Both the position numbers and the translations under genes were made by a program. DNA of 64,000 nt from JAMQPK01 sp963761975. GTDB taxonomy: Bacteria > Acidobacteriota > Vicinamibacteria > Vicinamibacterales > JAMQPK01. Below are positions 1-8,511 of this stretch, in pieces. The notes beneath the pieces were generated by a model. The model saw only the letters and a list, made by a program, of their open reading frames with translations. It did no database searches and was not told the origin of the DNA. The DNA is taken from positions 2,046,001-2,110,000 of the forward strand of contig CAVXIR010000002.1 of NCBI GenBank assembly GCA_963761975.1. Reading direction: 5' to 3'. The stretch's first letter is position 1, and each line of letters starts with the position of its first letter.

Positions 1-57
1 CGCGTATGGCGCGGAACTTAGGCAATACGATTACGCTACGCCTCAGGTGCGAGCGTG

Positions 58-1692
58 TCAAGTTAAGTAGGAGTAGATCTTGGATAACACGGCAGTGAGC
101 GCCAGAAACATGACTGGCATCTGACCGTCGCCGGAATCGTCATCGCCGTCGCCGGTGCCCAGGTTGATAACCGCCGCTGCGATGCGTGGCCGTTCGGGCG
201 ACGCCGTGCCCGCCATCGCGTCCCGGTAGAACTGCTCGAACTGAGCTGCGTGATCGGGATGCCGAACGATGTGATACGTCGGCTGCCTTTCCTGGGCTTT
301 GACCCGGCGGCCGCGTTGGGGACGCCGCCCGTCCTCGACATATGTCAGGAGTCCCGCCAGGCGAAGATCGTTCAGGATGAACTTGAAATCGCGGTGATCG
401 GTCTTCGAGAGATTCTTCGACGAGACGTCGAATGCCCACCCGAGCGTGTGCAGCGGAGCACACTCGTCGTCTTCGTTGTCAGGGTGGAAGCCTCTCGGGC
501 CGACGCTCGCGCAGCGGGCGGAAGAGGGTGCGAGCATGCGCGCGATCTCGAATCCGGTGAAGCGGTCACCTTGAAGGCGTTTGAGTTGATGGGCAAGAAA
601 GAGCGCGGAGCCGATCGTCGATCGTTCGGCCGTCATGGCGCCCTCCACGGCGCGCACACCGTACGTCGAGGCGACGTCCGGAAGAATGACAAAACGTTCG
701 TTCATCTCCTGCTGTAACGCCGCGGGCGTCGCCGGCGCTGCGCCGGTCAGCGGTTCGTTCACGAACGTCCACTGCCAGCTCGGCAGCACCTCCCATCCGA
801 ACTTACCTTGATACACAGAGGCAAGGCGCGTGTACTCAGCCGGTGACTGGCGATGGATGGCGAGCAATCGCATGGCCTGACGCACGCGGAAGTAGTAGGT
901 CGGTGAGAAGTCGACCCGATTCAGCTCTTCGATCGCCTGATAGACCTCGGGGCGGTGATAGGGGGTATTTTTCCAGAAGAGCTCGGTATATGACAGCCCA
1001 CTGCCTCGCATCTCGGACGTGACTTCCGAAACCTTGATCCTCCGGCCGAAGTACGCCGACAGCAGGCCCGCCATGCGGCCGGCTCCCATGTGATATTCCG
1101 CAATCGCGAAATCGATTTTCCCGCCAAGCCACGCGCGGCGGTTGCTGATGCGCCGCGCCATCGCCGCGATCGCACGGGAGGGCACGAAGCGCTCGTCGAT
1201 GATCTTGTAGATCGGCTGCTCGGCGGTACGGACGATCTTGCGGCGGTTCTTCCCCGTGCCGACCCATCGAGTCGTCGTGACGGTCTTGGAACCGATGCGA
1301 ACCTTCTTGCCGACCGCGAGGCCCAACTCCCTTGCAGACCCCTTGGTCATCTGCGCGATGCCGGCAGGTCCGGTCGGGCTCTTTGCCTGCGGATCGCCGT
1401 AGCTCTCGATGAAGATCATGCCCGCGAGAATCATCGGGTCGAGGTCGTAGTCGCGCGCGGCTGCCTCGATGTGCGTCCAGATCTCCGGGCTGAAAATACG
1501 GCTGGGCGCCTGCATCGCCTCCGGGAAGCGCAACAGCGCGAAGCTCATGCTGGTTTCGAGGCGGGTCGAACGGGCAGCCACTTGCTCGACCGACAGCTGG
1601 CCCCTGTCGGCGCCAAGACCGTCGAGAGAATCCGCAGAGACAGTAGTCCCCGCGGTGATGCCTATCAGCATCACCCAGACGAGATGCTTCAT
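58..1692 (-). CDS. Secreted lytic transglycosylase with C-terminal LAS/M15-like domain
   Basis: The 544-aa product probably cleaves peptidoglycan glycan strands in the periplasm. I chose the ATG at 1692 because it opens a signal peptide (MKHLVWVMLIGITAG..., about residues 1-20) and has an AGGA about 9 nt upstream; the frame extends 32 codons further up without signal-like sequence. Residues about 80-250 are an SLT domain: catalytic Glu96 in the FIES context, GIAQM at 111-115, and AEYHMGAGR further on. The C-terminal third has HTLGWAFD, matching the HxxGxAxD zinc-ligand pattern of LAS peptidases (as in VanY/M15 and DUF5715-type proteins), followed by TYHIVRHP as a possible third ligand. Seen: both motif sets in one chain. 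Inferred: dual glycan and peptide cutting. The last ~30 residues include a short Asp-rich stretch and a hydrophobic end. Confidence 0.8.
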   Translation of the reverse strand: MKHLVWVMLIGITAGTTVSADSLDGLGADRGQLSVEQVAARSTRLETSMSFALLRFPEAMQAPSRIFSPEIWTHIEAAARDYDLDPMILAGMIFIESYGDPQAKSPTGPAGIAQMTKGSARELGLAVGKKVRIGSKTVTTTRWVGTGKNRRKIVRTAEQPIYKIIDERFVPSRAIAAMARRISNRRAWLGGKIDFAIAEYHMGAGRMAGLLSAYFGRRIKVSEVTSEMRGSGLSYTELFWKNTPYHRPEVYQAIEELNRVDFSPTYYFRVRQAMRLLAIHRQSPAEYTRLASVYQGKFGWEVLPSWQWTFVNEPLTGAAPATPAALQQEMNERFVILPDVASTYGVRAVEGAMTAERSTIGSALFLAHQLKRLQGDRFTGFEIARMLAPSSARCASVGPRGFHPDNEDDECAPLHTLGWAFDVSSKNLSKTDHRDFKFILNDLRLAGLLTYVEDGRRPQRGRRVKAQERQPTYHIVRHPDHAAQFEQFYRDAMAGTASPERPRIAAAVINLGTGDGDDDSGDGQMPVMFLALTAVLSKIYSYLT

Positions 1693-1922
1693 TTGTGTCG
1701 TCCTGAAGAACCCGCCTCCGCGCGCTCGCGCTACAGCGTGGCAAGCCGGGTGAAATTCCATTGTACGTGTATCGGCACCGGCGTACAACGTCTTTCCCGT
1801 GTCTCAATGTGGTGCAGCGTTGAACGGTGTTTCATGCGCAGGGCAGGTCGGTTTGGTAAGTCCGATTACGAACGTGGTCGCGAGATTGCACCACCTCTGT
1901 GCTGAACCTGAAGGAGGTATAC

Positions 1923-2525
1923 ATGCGTGAAACGATTCGTTACACCGTCGCCGCAGTGATTGCGGTGTTGATGACAGGGGCGGTGCCGGTGCATGCGCAG
2001 GAGGGACAGGCGAAGGACGCGAAAACGGTGAAGCTCGATGCCGATCGCACCTTTCTGATGACCGCCGGCCAGGGCGCCAACGCCGAAGTGGTCCTTGCAA
2101 GCCTCGCCGCAGGTAAGGCTGCCAGCGAACATGTCAAAAGGTTGGCGCCGCTCATCGAAAGGGACCACTTGGCCAACAATAAGGAACTGAAAGCCCTGAC
2201 CGACGCGAAAAGCGTCATCGTGCCGACGACCCTCGATGCCGAGCATCAGCAGCTGTTCGACCGGCTGGACAAGCTCGAAGGCGCGAGCTTCGACAGCGCC
2301 TATGTGGCGGCGATGGTCGACGGACACAAGAAGATGATCACGCTCTTCGAACAGGCGTCCGTATCCAAGGACCCACAAATCAAGGCCTACGCCGAGAAGT
2401 CGTTGCCCACATTGCGCGAACACCTTAAGCAGTCTCAACAGGCCCAAGCGGCGGTGGGGGGAGCGACAAGTACCAGCGGCACCAGCCCGAGCAGCGCGCC
2501 GCCGAGCACGACGACACCGAAGTAG
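1923..2525 (+). CDS. DUF4142 secreted protein
   Basis: This 200-aa protein has a clear signal peptide (MRETIRYTVAAVIAVLM...VHA) and a helical DUF4142 domain, recognisable from LASLAAGKAAS, the central ERDH, and the later DSAYVAAMVDGHKKM segment. DUF4142 proteins are periplasmic helical-bundle proteins related to the ferritin-like fold; no enzymatic role is established. The ATG at 1923 follows a near-perfect Shine-Dalgarno (AAGGAGG at about 1910-1916), which rules out the start eight codons upstream. The tail is low-complexity Ser/Thr/Pro. It is transcribed divergently from the transglycosylase gene. Confidence 0.85.
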   Translation: MRETIRYTVAAVIAVLMTGAVPVHAQEGQAKDAKTVKLDADRTFLMTAGQGANAEVVLASLAAGKAASEHVKRLAPLIERDHLANNKELKALTDAKSVIVPTTLDAEHQQLFDRLDKLEGASFDSAYVAAMVDGHKKMITLFEQASVSKDPQIKAYAEKSLPTLREHLKQSQQAQAAVGGATSTSGTSPSSAPPSTTTPK

Positions 2526-2591
2526 CCCGATCATCGAGCGGCAACCCTCCGTACGCTGGCCTCGTCCAAACGGCGGAGGGTATTCGCCCGC

Positions 2592-3404
2592 ATGCGCGCC
2601 ACCTGTCTCAGCATCCTGTTCTTCACGGCTTCGACGGCGATTCCATCGGGCCTTTATCGGACAAATACACAGATCCCGGCACCGGCGGAAGATCTGTGCG
2701 CCGAGCGCTATGACAGTCGTCGCCAACATCATTGCGAAGTGCGAGAGGAAATCATCGGCACACCGGATGCGCTCGACATCGACCCAGGGCAGAACGGAGG
2801 TGTCCGAGTCCGTGGCTGGCAGCGCCCCGATGTACGGCTTCTCACAAGGGTCGACGCTCATGCCGAAACCGAGTCTCGCGCGCGCGAGCTCGTGAGCGCG
2901 GTGCGAGTAGCCACCATCGGCGGAAGAATCAGATCGGACGGCGTAATGTCGGTCGGCGACGAACAGTGGGCGACGGCGTTTTACCTCGACGTCCCGACGA
3001 ACGTCCGCCTGGCGATCAACACGCGCAATGGCGGAATTTCGCTCGAGGATTTCAGTGGGCCGGCGCTGATGCGCGCGGTGAATGGCGGCATTTCGTTGCG
3101 GCATGTGGGCGGCGATGTGAAAGGGCAGACCCACAATGGCGGGCTTCGAGTCGAGCTGGCAGGCACGCGATGGGAGGGGCTGGGGCTCGACATCGAAACC
3201 AGAAACGGCAGTGTCCGGTTAAGCCTGCCGCCAGACTATTCAGCCGAGCTCGAAACGGGTACCGTGCACGGCCGAGTGGAAATTGATTTCCCAGTGCTGA
3301 TTCACGCCGGCCGGCAGCGTCGCTTCACGACGACGCTTGGCTCTGGCGGTCCGAAAATCCGGGCGATGACCACCAACGGCAGCGTCATCGTTCGGAGGCA
3401 GTAG
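2592..3404 (+). CDS. DUF4097-like beta-repeat secreted protein
   Basis: This 270-aa protein has an N-terminal hydrophobic signal sequence followed by repeated short beta-strand units: NGGISLEDFSG, NGGISLRHVGG, NGGLRVELAG, NGSVRLSLP and NGSVIVRR at the end. This Asn-Gly-[Gly/Ser]-[ILV]-x-[ILV] periodicity is the signature of DUF4097/DUF4098 putative adhesin-like beta-helix proteins. The N-terminal part contains CAERYDSRRQHHCEVREEII, with a Cys pair. The function is unknown. It lies 66 nt after DUF4142 on the same strand and could share its transcript. Confidence 0.75.
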   Translation: MRATCLSILFFTASTAIPSGLYRTNTQIPAPAEDLCAERYDSRRQHHCEVREEIIGTPDALDIDPGQNGGVRVRGWQRPDVRLLTRVDAHAETESRARELVSAVRVATIGGRIRSDGVMSVGDEQWATAFYLDVPTNVRLAINTRNGGISLEDFSGPALMRAVNGGISLRHVGGDVKGQTHNGGLRVELAGTRWEGLGLDIETRNGSVRLSLPPDYSAELETGTVHGRVEIDFPVLIHAGRQRRFTTTLGSGGPKIRAMTTNGSVIVRRQ

Positions 3405-3412
3405 TGGCCCTG

Positions 3413-3478
3413 AAGTTGGCGCAGAGCCGTAAAGACGCAAAGAAAATACAAGAACAAGAGGTCAGGAGCTCAAGAGGG
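3413..3478. repeat. Dispersed phrase-like intergenic repeat, copy 1
   Basis: The segment runs GCGCAGAGCCGTAAAGACGC, then AAAGAAAATACAAG, then ACAAGAGGTCAGGAGCTCAA. A near copy of the last part occurs in opposite orientation at 4653-4679, on the far side of the insertion sequence. The 233 nt between the DUF4097 stop and the IS otherwise hold only CTCTGTGACTCTGTGTCAGAG-type low-complexity sequence. An open frame starts at 3404, but it is made of this repeat and I do not call it a gene. Confidence 0.5.
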
Positions 3479-3620
3479 GCGAGAACAAAGGCTCGCAGCT
3501 TCGTTTGCTGGTCTTTCACACCGAGGCGCGACGTCGATGCGGTGCTCTGTGACTCTGTGTCAGAGATCTGTGACGCCGAACAGGCCCTACTCGATTAGGA
3601 GATTCTTTCGCACGAACCGC

Positions 3621-3639
3621 GTACAAGTCGAAACCGCTA
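3621..3639. repeat. Remnant of an IS end beside the IS630 copy
   Basis: The bases GTACAAGTCGAAACCGCTA sit directly outside the left end of the insertion sequence. They closely match, in direct orientation, its right end at 4630-4650 (GTACAAGTCGAAAACGCTCTA). This suggests that the present copy inserted at the TA bordering an older related IS or MITE end, or that a tandem arrangement was partly deleted. Confidence 0.5.
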
Positions 3640-3654
3640 GAGCGTTTTCGATTT

Positions 3655-4225
3655 TCATGTAGTAACGCGGTAACCGCAATGCCTGACGTAGTTCGCGCAC
3701 TCGTCGGGCATGAAGAGCGCGAGGGCGGCGGCCATCAACTCGCACACGTGATCGAACGTGCGCGGACGCGCGGCGCGTAAGAACGCCTTGAGTTTGGCGA
3801 AGGCCAATTCGATCGGGTTGAAGTCGGGACTGTAGGGCGGGAGAAAGCGCAGGAGCGCCCCGGTCTGCTCAATCGCCACGCGCACCTCGGGTTGCTTGTG
3901 GGCTCCCAGATTGTCGAGCACGACGACATCGCCCGGGCGCAGCGTCGGCGCGAAGGATTTGCTCGACATAGGCGCGGAAGGTGGCGGAGTCGATCGGCCC
4001 ATCGAACACGGCCGTCGCGGTCAGTTCTGTGGGGCGGAGCGCCGCGACCACGGTGTGCGTCTGCCAGTGGCCGCACGGCGTGTGATCACCAATGCGCGTC
4101 CCGCGCAGGCTGCGGGCGTAGCGGCGTAACAGATCCGTGGTCACGCCCGATTCGTCGACGAAGACGTACTGCCGCGCATCGCGCAGCGGCAGGGTCTCGC
4201 GCCAGTGGCGCCGGGCGGCCGCCAC
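3655..4225 (-). pseudogene. IS630 transposase, DDE catalytic part, frameshifted
   Basis: Two overlapping frames together encode the catalytic part. The first carries FVDESGVTTDLLRRYARS, with the first Asp. The second carries VVVLDNLGAHK (second Asp) and LPPYSPDFNPIELAFAKLK (the final Glu of DDE). They are joined by replacing FRAYVEQILRADA with FRAYVEQIL plus APTLRPGD, that is, by removing one C near 3965. The catalytic residues are all present, so the damage is a single base. This break is not at a homopolymer, so unlike the upstream A8 site it does not look programmed. Either this copy is dead or the base is a sequence error. Confidence 0.8.
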
Positions 4226-4226
4226 A

Positions 4227-4589
4227 TCAGGCCGACGCTGTTCGTCGGCGTGTACGGTTTTTTTTAACCGTCAACCCCAACCGATCGATTTCCAACCAGA
4301 GCGTGCTGAGCGCGGCCGTCGTGGGCAGCGCCTCGCGCAATTCGGCCAAGGTCGCATCCGGCCGGGCGGTGATGAGCGCGGCGAGGCGATCGGCTCGGCC
4401 CGCCAAGACGCGCGACCGAAATTTCGTCTGCTTGCGCGGTGCGAGCGAGCCCGTCTCTCGCCGCCGTTGGATCAGCCGGTGCACCCACGCGCGACTCACC
4501 TCATATTTCGCCGCGATCGCGTCGGCGTCCGGATTGGCATCCCATGCCTTGGCCACCCGCTTCCGCAAGTCCATTGAATACGGCGCCAT
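4227..4589 (-). CDS. IS630 transposase N-terminal part (orfA)
   Basis: The product of about 120 aa begins MAPYSMDLRKRVAKAWDANP and contains a helix-turn-helix (AIAAKYEVSRAWVHRLIQRR) for binding the IS ends. The ATG at 4589 is preceded by GGGAGG. The frame ends just after LGLTVKKNRT, where eight consecutive A residues occur on the coding strand. In the +1 frame the sequence continues as KTVHADEQRRPDVAAARRHW, which matches the usual continuous IS630 transposase. Fusion by ribosomal or transcriptional slippage on the A8 run is known for some members of this family. Here it is inferred. Confidence 0.8.
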   Translation of the reverse strand: MAPYSMDLRKRVAKAWDANPDADAIAAKYEVSRAWVHRLIQRRRETGSLAPRKQTKFRSRVLAGRADRLAALITARPDATLAELREALPTTAALSTLWLEIDRLGLTVKKNRTRRRTASA

Positions 4590-4652
4590 CAGACCTCCCA
4601 CGACAGGAGTACCACAAGGGCCGTACTATGTACAAGTCGAAAACGCTCTAGA

Positions 4653-4679
4653 GACTCCTGAACTCCTGAACTCTTGTTG
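4653..4679. repeat. Dispersed phrase-like intergenic repeat, inverted copy
   Basis: Read on the minus strand this is CAACAAGAGTTCAGGAGTTC followed by AGGAGTC. It is an inverted near-copy of 3454-3476, placed immediately outside the right IS end. Beyond it, to 4760, further CACGGAG/GCGCAGAG-like words occur on the minus strand. Confidence 0.4.
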
Positions 4680-4801
4680 GGTTGCTCAGAATTTTCTCAT
4701 GGAGAAGTGTTCTTCTCCGTGGCTCAGCTGCTCTGCGCCAAAGTCGTCGGCAAGTGGGACACGTGGTATTTCCCTTGCTGTTATCCAGGCAGGGAGGAGC
4801 A

Positions 4802-4903
4802 ATGAACGAGCAAAGAGGAGCGATCGGCTACATTCTGCTCTGGGTGATGGGCGTTCCCGCAGGGCTGTTGTTCGTAATTTTCCTGCTGCGTGGATGTAAT
4901 TAA
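4802..4903 (+). CDS. Small membrane protein, 33 aa
   Basis: A short frame encodes MNEQRGAIGYILLWVMGVPA and ends LLFVIFLLRGCN. It has one hydrophobic segment (about residues 8-28) closed by a positively charged Arg-Gly-Cys tail. A strong GGGAGGAG lies 3 nt before the ATG, and the gene ends in TAATTAA. Single-pass mini-proteins with a YILLW..GVP...L..FLLRGC pattern occur as uncharacterised proteins in other bacteria. The open frame extends upstream to 4682, but only the last 33 codons look like a protein. Function unknown. Confidence 0.6.
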   Translation: MNEQRGAIGYILLWVMGVPAGLLFVIFLLRGCN

Positions 4904-4905
4904 CG

Positions 4906-6283
4906 TCACTGCTTGTATCTGAACTCGAGAATCGAGCCGGGATTGGCAAACGTTCGAACGCTCGCCCCCGAGGGATCGGTCGTCCGTCCCAGACCGTTGT
5001 TGTCGGTCACGAGATAGAAGGTCCGCTGATCGCGACCGATGGCAATGTCGCGATAACGATTCGCTGTCCGAAACAGTTCTTCGTTCGATCCCACGGCCGT
5101 CCGTCCGTCATCACTCACCTTCACTCGATAGACCCGACCCATCGTCATGCCAGGCTGCAGAATCGAAGTCGCCCATCCGGACATGCCGTCACGAGCCGAG
5201 TAAACTTCCAGCCCGCCGGCCGCAATCGTCGAGCTGCCGGACTTTGCCACGTCGTAGTTTTCTGCGACCGTGAAGAACGTTCGCAGTGGTGGTTGGAACA
5301 TTCCTTTCCAATCGGTTTCTCGCATACGCGGCACCGAAGGCGGCGGATCGCCGGCCTCTACGAACTTCATCGATGCGCAGGATGTGCCCTTGGACTGCGA
5401 CCAGTTGGCGAAGACGTACGCGCGGTCGTCGCGATAGCCTGCAACGTAGGGCCAGCCGTAATTGGCCCCGGCCACAATCAGGTTCAACTCATCGTCTGTG
5501 TTCGGGCCGTGCTCGGATGAGTAGAGCAATCCGTTCGGGCCAAAGCCCAGACCTTGCGGGTTGCGGTGGCCGTACCGAGTAAACATGGCTCTGCACGCCG
5601 TTGAGAGCCGGATTGTCAGTGGGAATCGAGCCGTCGAGGTTGAGGCGCAGAATTTTTCCTTCGTACAACGACCAGTCACGCGCAGCCACTTGCGCGGCCG
5701 TTGGGAGATCCTGCGACTTGATCGGCGTGCAGTAATTGGCGAGCCAGTTACCGCCACTGTCGCCGCGCGTCAGATACAGCTTCTCATCGGGGCCGAAGGC
5801 GACCCGGCCGCCGCCGTGATCATCGTGAGCGGGGACGTTGGTGATGAGATCGATCGGGCTGACGAGCGTTTGCTTGACCGCGTCGTATGTGTATCGCTGC
5901 AGTTTCAGTTTTCGTAACAGCGCCGGACCGGGATCGGCATCATAGGTGAAGGCCACATACACGTAGTCGCGCCCTGCCTTCTTCAACAAGTCTGGATGCA
6001 GGGCGAGGCCGAGGACTCCTTCGTGCCAGCTTTCCTTTGGATCGTAGCTGGCACTCGTCAAGTCGAGTGCCAGTGTTACGGTGTCGGTCCCCGGATTCAC
6101 CCTGATGATGCGCCGCCCCGTCCGTTCCGTCACCCACAACTGGTCGTCCGGTCCGAGCACGACTTCCCAGGGGGCGCCAAGCCCGCTCGCGACAATTCGC
6201 ATCGAGAACGCCGACTGTGCGCTTCCCGCGGTTTGAAGCAGAACCTGTGCGAGCACACCGATGAAGATGAAATATTTCAACAT
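4906..6283 (-). pseudogene. Secreted GSDH-type (PQQ glucose/sorbosone dehydrogenase-like) protein, frameshifted
   Basis: Two overlapping frames form one ~460-aa beta-propeller protein. The N-terminal frame has a signal peptide (MLKYFIFIGVLAQVLLQTAG), LGAPWEVVLGPDDQLWVTER, then PAHDDHGGGRVAFGPD, both typical of the GSDH family. The C-terminal frame resumes at YGHRNPQGLGFGPNG, LYSSEHGPNTDDELN and GANYGWPYVAGY, again diagnostic. The frame passes from HVYS to YGHRNPQ if one base is removed at GTACC (5572-5576). The family uses PQQ or calcium to oxidise sugars in the periplasm; the substrate here is unknown. I take the ATG at 6283; a TTG at 6292 overlaps the preceding stop. The preceding FmdB-like gene is 5-8 nt upstream, so they are probably co-transcribed. 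Confidence 0.8.
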
Positions 6284-6288
6284 GCTCT

Positions 6289-6544
6289 TCAATGCTGATG
6301 CTTGTGATCGATTTGAATCCGCTGTTTATCAGGTTCCTGCCTTGCATTCAACTTATTGTTGAATGCGTGGGCTTTTGCCGCGCTGGCCTGTCGTGACGCC
6401 TTCGAACTGACGGCAAACATCGAAAGCACCCGCTCGATCGATTCGCTCTGGCACGCTGGGCAAGCCACCGTCTGGGCGGCCTTCAATATGAGCAACTCGA
6501 ACTGATTTCCACACCCAAGACACTTGTACCTCATACAAAGGCAT
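6289..6544 (-). pseudogene. FmdB-like zinc-ribbon protein, probably frameshifted at codon 6
   Basis: An intact frame from 6534 gives an 81-aa protein, MRYKCLGCGNQFELLILKAA, with CxxC pairs (CLGC, CPAC) and a helical tail ending in HKHQH. FmdB-family regulators normally begin MPxYEYxC. In the next frame, starting at 6544, the sequence reads MPLYE and joins YKCLGCG exactly if one base is removed at the GTACC on the plus strand (6526-6530). So the authentic start is probably 6544 with a one-base insertion. Translation could still start at the internal ATG. The ribbon binds Zn; its target is not known. The adjacent GSDH gene starts within a few bases. Confidence 0.7.
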
Positions 6545-6573
6545 GCTCCCATATACGATACAATCGCCGGCCG

Positions 6574-7855
6574 ATGCGCTCCAGAAGAACCGTGGCCCTG
6601 TTCGTCGCTGCTGGTCTCGCAGCCGGCTGTGGCGCCAACCCGTCCCGCCAGAGTGCTGAGAATGCGAACGAGAACACCAAACCCGCTGCGCCTGTCTCTG
6701 CCCCAGGCGGGCCGTTTGAATCGGACCTGGCCTTTCTCAGGCAAAACACGGACGTCATCGTGCTGGCAGAGCCCGGAGGCACTGCGCAAGTCGTCGTCTC
6801 GCCGGAGTATCAGGGACGGGTGATGACGAGCACGACGGGTGGGAGCGACGCGCCCAGTTTCGGGTGGATCGGACGGGCCGCCATCTCGGCGCGTACCCGG
6901 CAGCCGCATATCAATGTCTTCGGCGGGGAGGATCGGTTCTGGCTCGGTCCTGAGGGCGGACAGTACCTCGCTGTACTTCAAGCAAGGCGACCCGTTCGAT
7001 CTCGACCATTGGCAGGTGCCGGAAGCGATCGATTGGGGCAAATGGGACGTCGATAGCCAGTCGCCGACCAGCGTCCGTTTCCGAAAGCGCGTGTCGCTCG
7101 TCAACTACTCCGGCACGAAATTGGACATCGACGTAGACCGCACGGTGCGACTGTTGAGCGCGCCAGACGTTGCCAAGCATTTCGGGACTCAGGCAGGCAC
7201 CGCTGTACGGATGGTGGCGTTCGAATCATCCAACACGGTGACCAATGCCGGCGGCGAAGCGTGGCAGCCGAAGTCGGGGCTCGTTTCGGTCTGGATTCTG
7301 GGCATGTTTATTCCATCACCTGAAACCACGATTGCGATTCCATTCGAGGCAGGGCCCGAAACGGCGCGTGGACCGATCGTCAACGACGCCTACTTCGGGA
7401 AGGTGCCGGCAGATCGATTGAGAGCGACCACTTCGCTCATTTTCTTTCGGGGAGACGGTCAGTATCGCAGCAAAATCGGCCTCTCGCCGGCCCGCGCGCT
7501 TGATGTGGCCGGCAGTTACGACGCCGCGCGGCGAGTGCTGACGCTGGTTCAGTACACGCGGCCAGCCGGCGCGACGAGCTACGTGAACTCGATGTGGGAG
7601 ATTCAGCGCCAGCCCTACAAGGGAGACGTGATCAACAGCTACAACGATGGACCGCCTTCGCCCGGAAAGCCGCCGTTGGGGCCGTTTTACGAGCTGGAGA
7701 CGTCATCGCCCGCGCTCGCCCTGTCACCAGGTCAGGCCTATACGCACGTGCATCGGACGGTTCACGCCATGGGTCCCGAGGAAGAACTCGACACGCTCGC
7801 TCGCGCCACGCTGAAGACAGGCATTGCCGAAATCGCCCGCAGTTTCGTCCGCTAG
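6574..7855 (+). pseudogene. DUF6786 lipoprotein-like secreted protein, frameshifted
   Basis: The N-terminal frame starts MRSRRTVALFVAAGLAAGCG, a lipoprotein-type signal with a Cys, and continues to FGGEDRFWLGPEGGQY. The following frame continues SLYFKQGDPFDLDHWQVPEA and runs to the stop at 7855. Both belong to one DUF6786-type protein (GGEDRFWLGPEGGQ followed by PFDLxHWQxP is the hallmark). Removing one C from GTACC at 6963-6967 joins them into about 426 aa. It is divergent from the FmdB-like gene, with about 30 nt between starts. Role unknown; fold and family suggest a periplasmic sugar-mutarotase-like beta protein. Confidence 0.75.
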
Positions 7856-8077
7856 CCACCCAATTGGGTTCTGATGTTCCGTTTTAAGGCTCATTAGCTT
7901 TCCGCTGCAGTTTCAGTTGGATGGGAAAATTTGTCGGTTTTCGATGTTCCATTTTGCCAATGGCGAGCCCCTTGCTCTTGAATCGGTGTGCGCCCAGTTC
8001 TTCGAGCCGTCGGCGCGTGGATCAGAAACCGTCACCGGCAAACGGACATCAATCTCGTCTTGATTGTCAGACGAGGC

Positions 8078-8371
8078 ATGAGCGACGAGTACTATAACTT
8101 TTGCTCGATTCTGGCGACGGCCAACCGGGTGCCGGTGGTCTTCGATCGCCGAACCAACGAAAGGCGTCAGCGGCGGGACCCCTACTGGGGACTCGGCCGT
8201 CGCAGTGGTGCCGATCGCCGGACCACGGCTCCGAGAAGATGGGCCGACAGCCAATTTGCGCTGACACGAATAGCAACCGAAGGTGCAGTCCTAGTGGCTC
8301 CCGATGGTTTGCCCGAAACGAGAAACAATGCTTTGGAGCTTCCATCAGGACGGCCGACAACTCACCTATGA
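8078..8371 (+). CDS. Hypothetical protein with DRR/ERR motifs
   Basis: The frame encodes MSDEYYNFCSILATANRVPV, then VFDRRTNERRQRRD and GRRSGADRRTTAPRRW, about 97 aa. Clusters of D-R-R and E-R-R like this recur in small uncharacterised proteins of Acidobacteriota and Deltaproteobacteria. An in-frame GTG at 7988 would extend the protein by 30 residues. The Shine-Dalgarno is weak (ACGAGG). The 220 nt before it, from 7856, hold no other gene; the words GATGTTCCGTTTT and GATGTTCCATTTT occur there twice. Confidence 0.45.
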   Translation: MSDEYYNFCSILATANRVPVVFDRRTNERRQRRDPYWGLGRRSGADRRTTAPRRWADSQFALTRIATEGAVLVAPDGLPETRNNALELPSGRPTTHL

Positions 8372-8511
8372 AATACGCTCAATTCCCGAGCGACCCGCGT
8401 CGGTAATACGACCATCTCTGAGTTTGCAGCGTTTTCATACACCACTCCATCTGACAGCTCTGTAATTCAGTAGATTGGGATGGTTCAACGGTTGCATACT
8501 CACCCACACTC

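Larger units (their letters stand above)
3640..4648 (-). mobile_element. IS630-family insertion sequence (degraded)
   Basis: The element is 1009 bp. Its ends are inverted repeats: GAGCGTTTTCGATTTTCATG on the left and, reverse-complemented, GAGCGTTTTCGACTTGTACA on the right, with the first 12 bases identical. It is flanked on both sides by TA (3638-3639 and 4649-4650), as expected for IS630/Tc1-mariner elements that duplicate a TA target. The transposase lies on the minus strand in three overlapping frames: an N-terminal HTH part and a DDE part. The first frame break lies on a run of eight A residues at about 4258-4265, the second at about 3965. Confidence 0.9.

Noticed and set aside
3404..3598. 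A 64-codon plus-strand frame following DUF4097
   Set aside because: It consists of the phrase-like repeat words and has no coding character or ribosome site of its own.
4906..6283. Two separate genes for the GSDH halves
   Set aside because: Family-specific motifs are continuous across the break once one base is removed. Neither half would fold alone.
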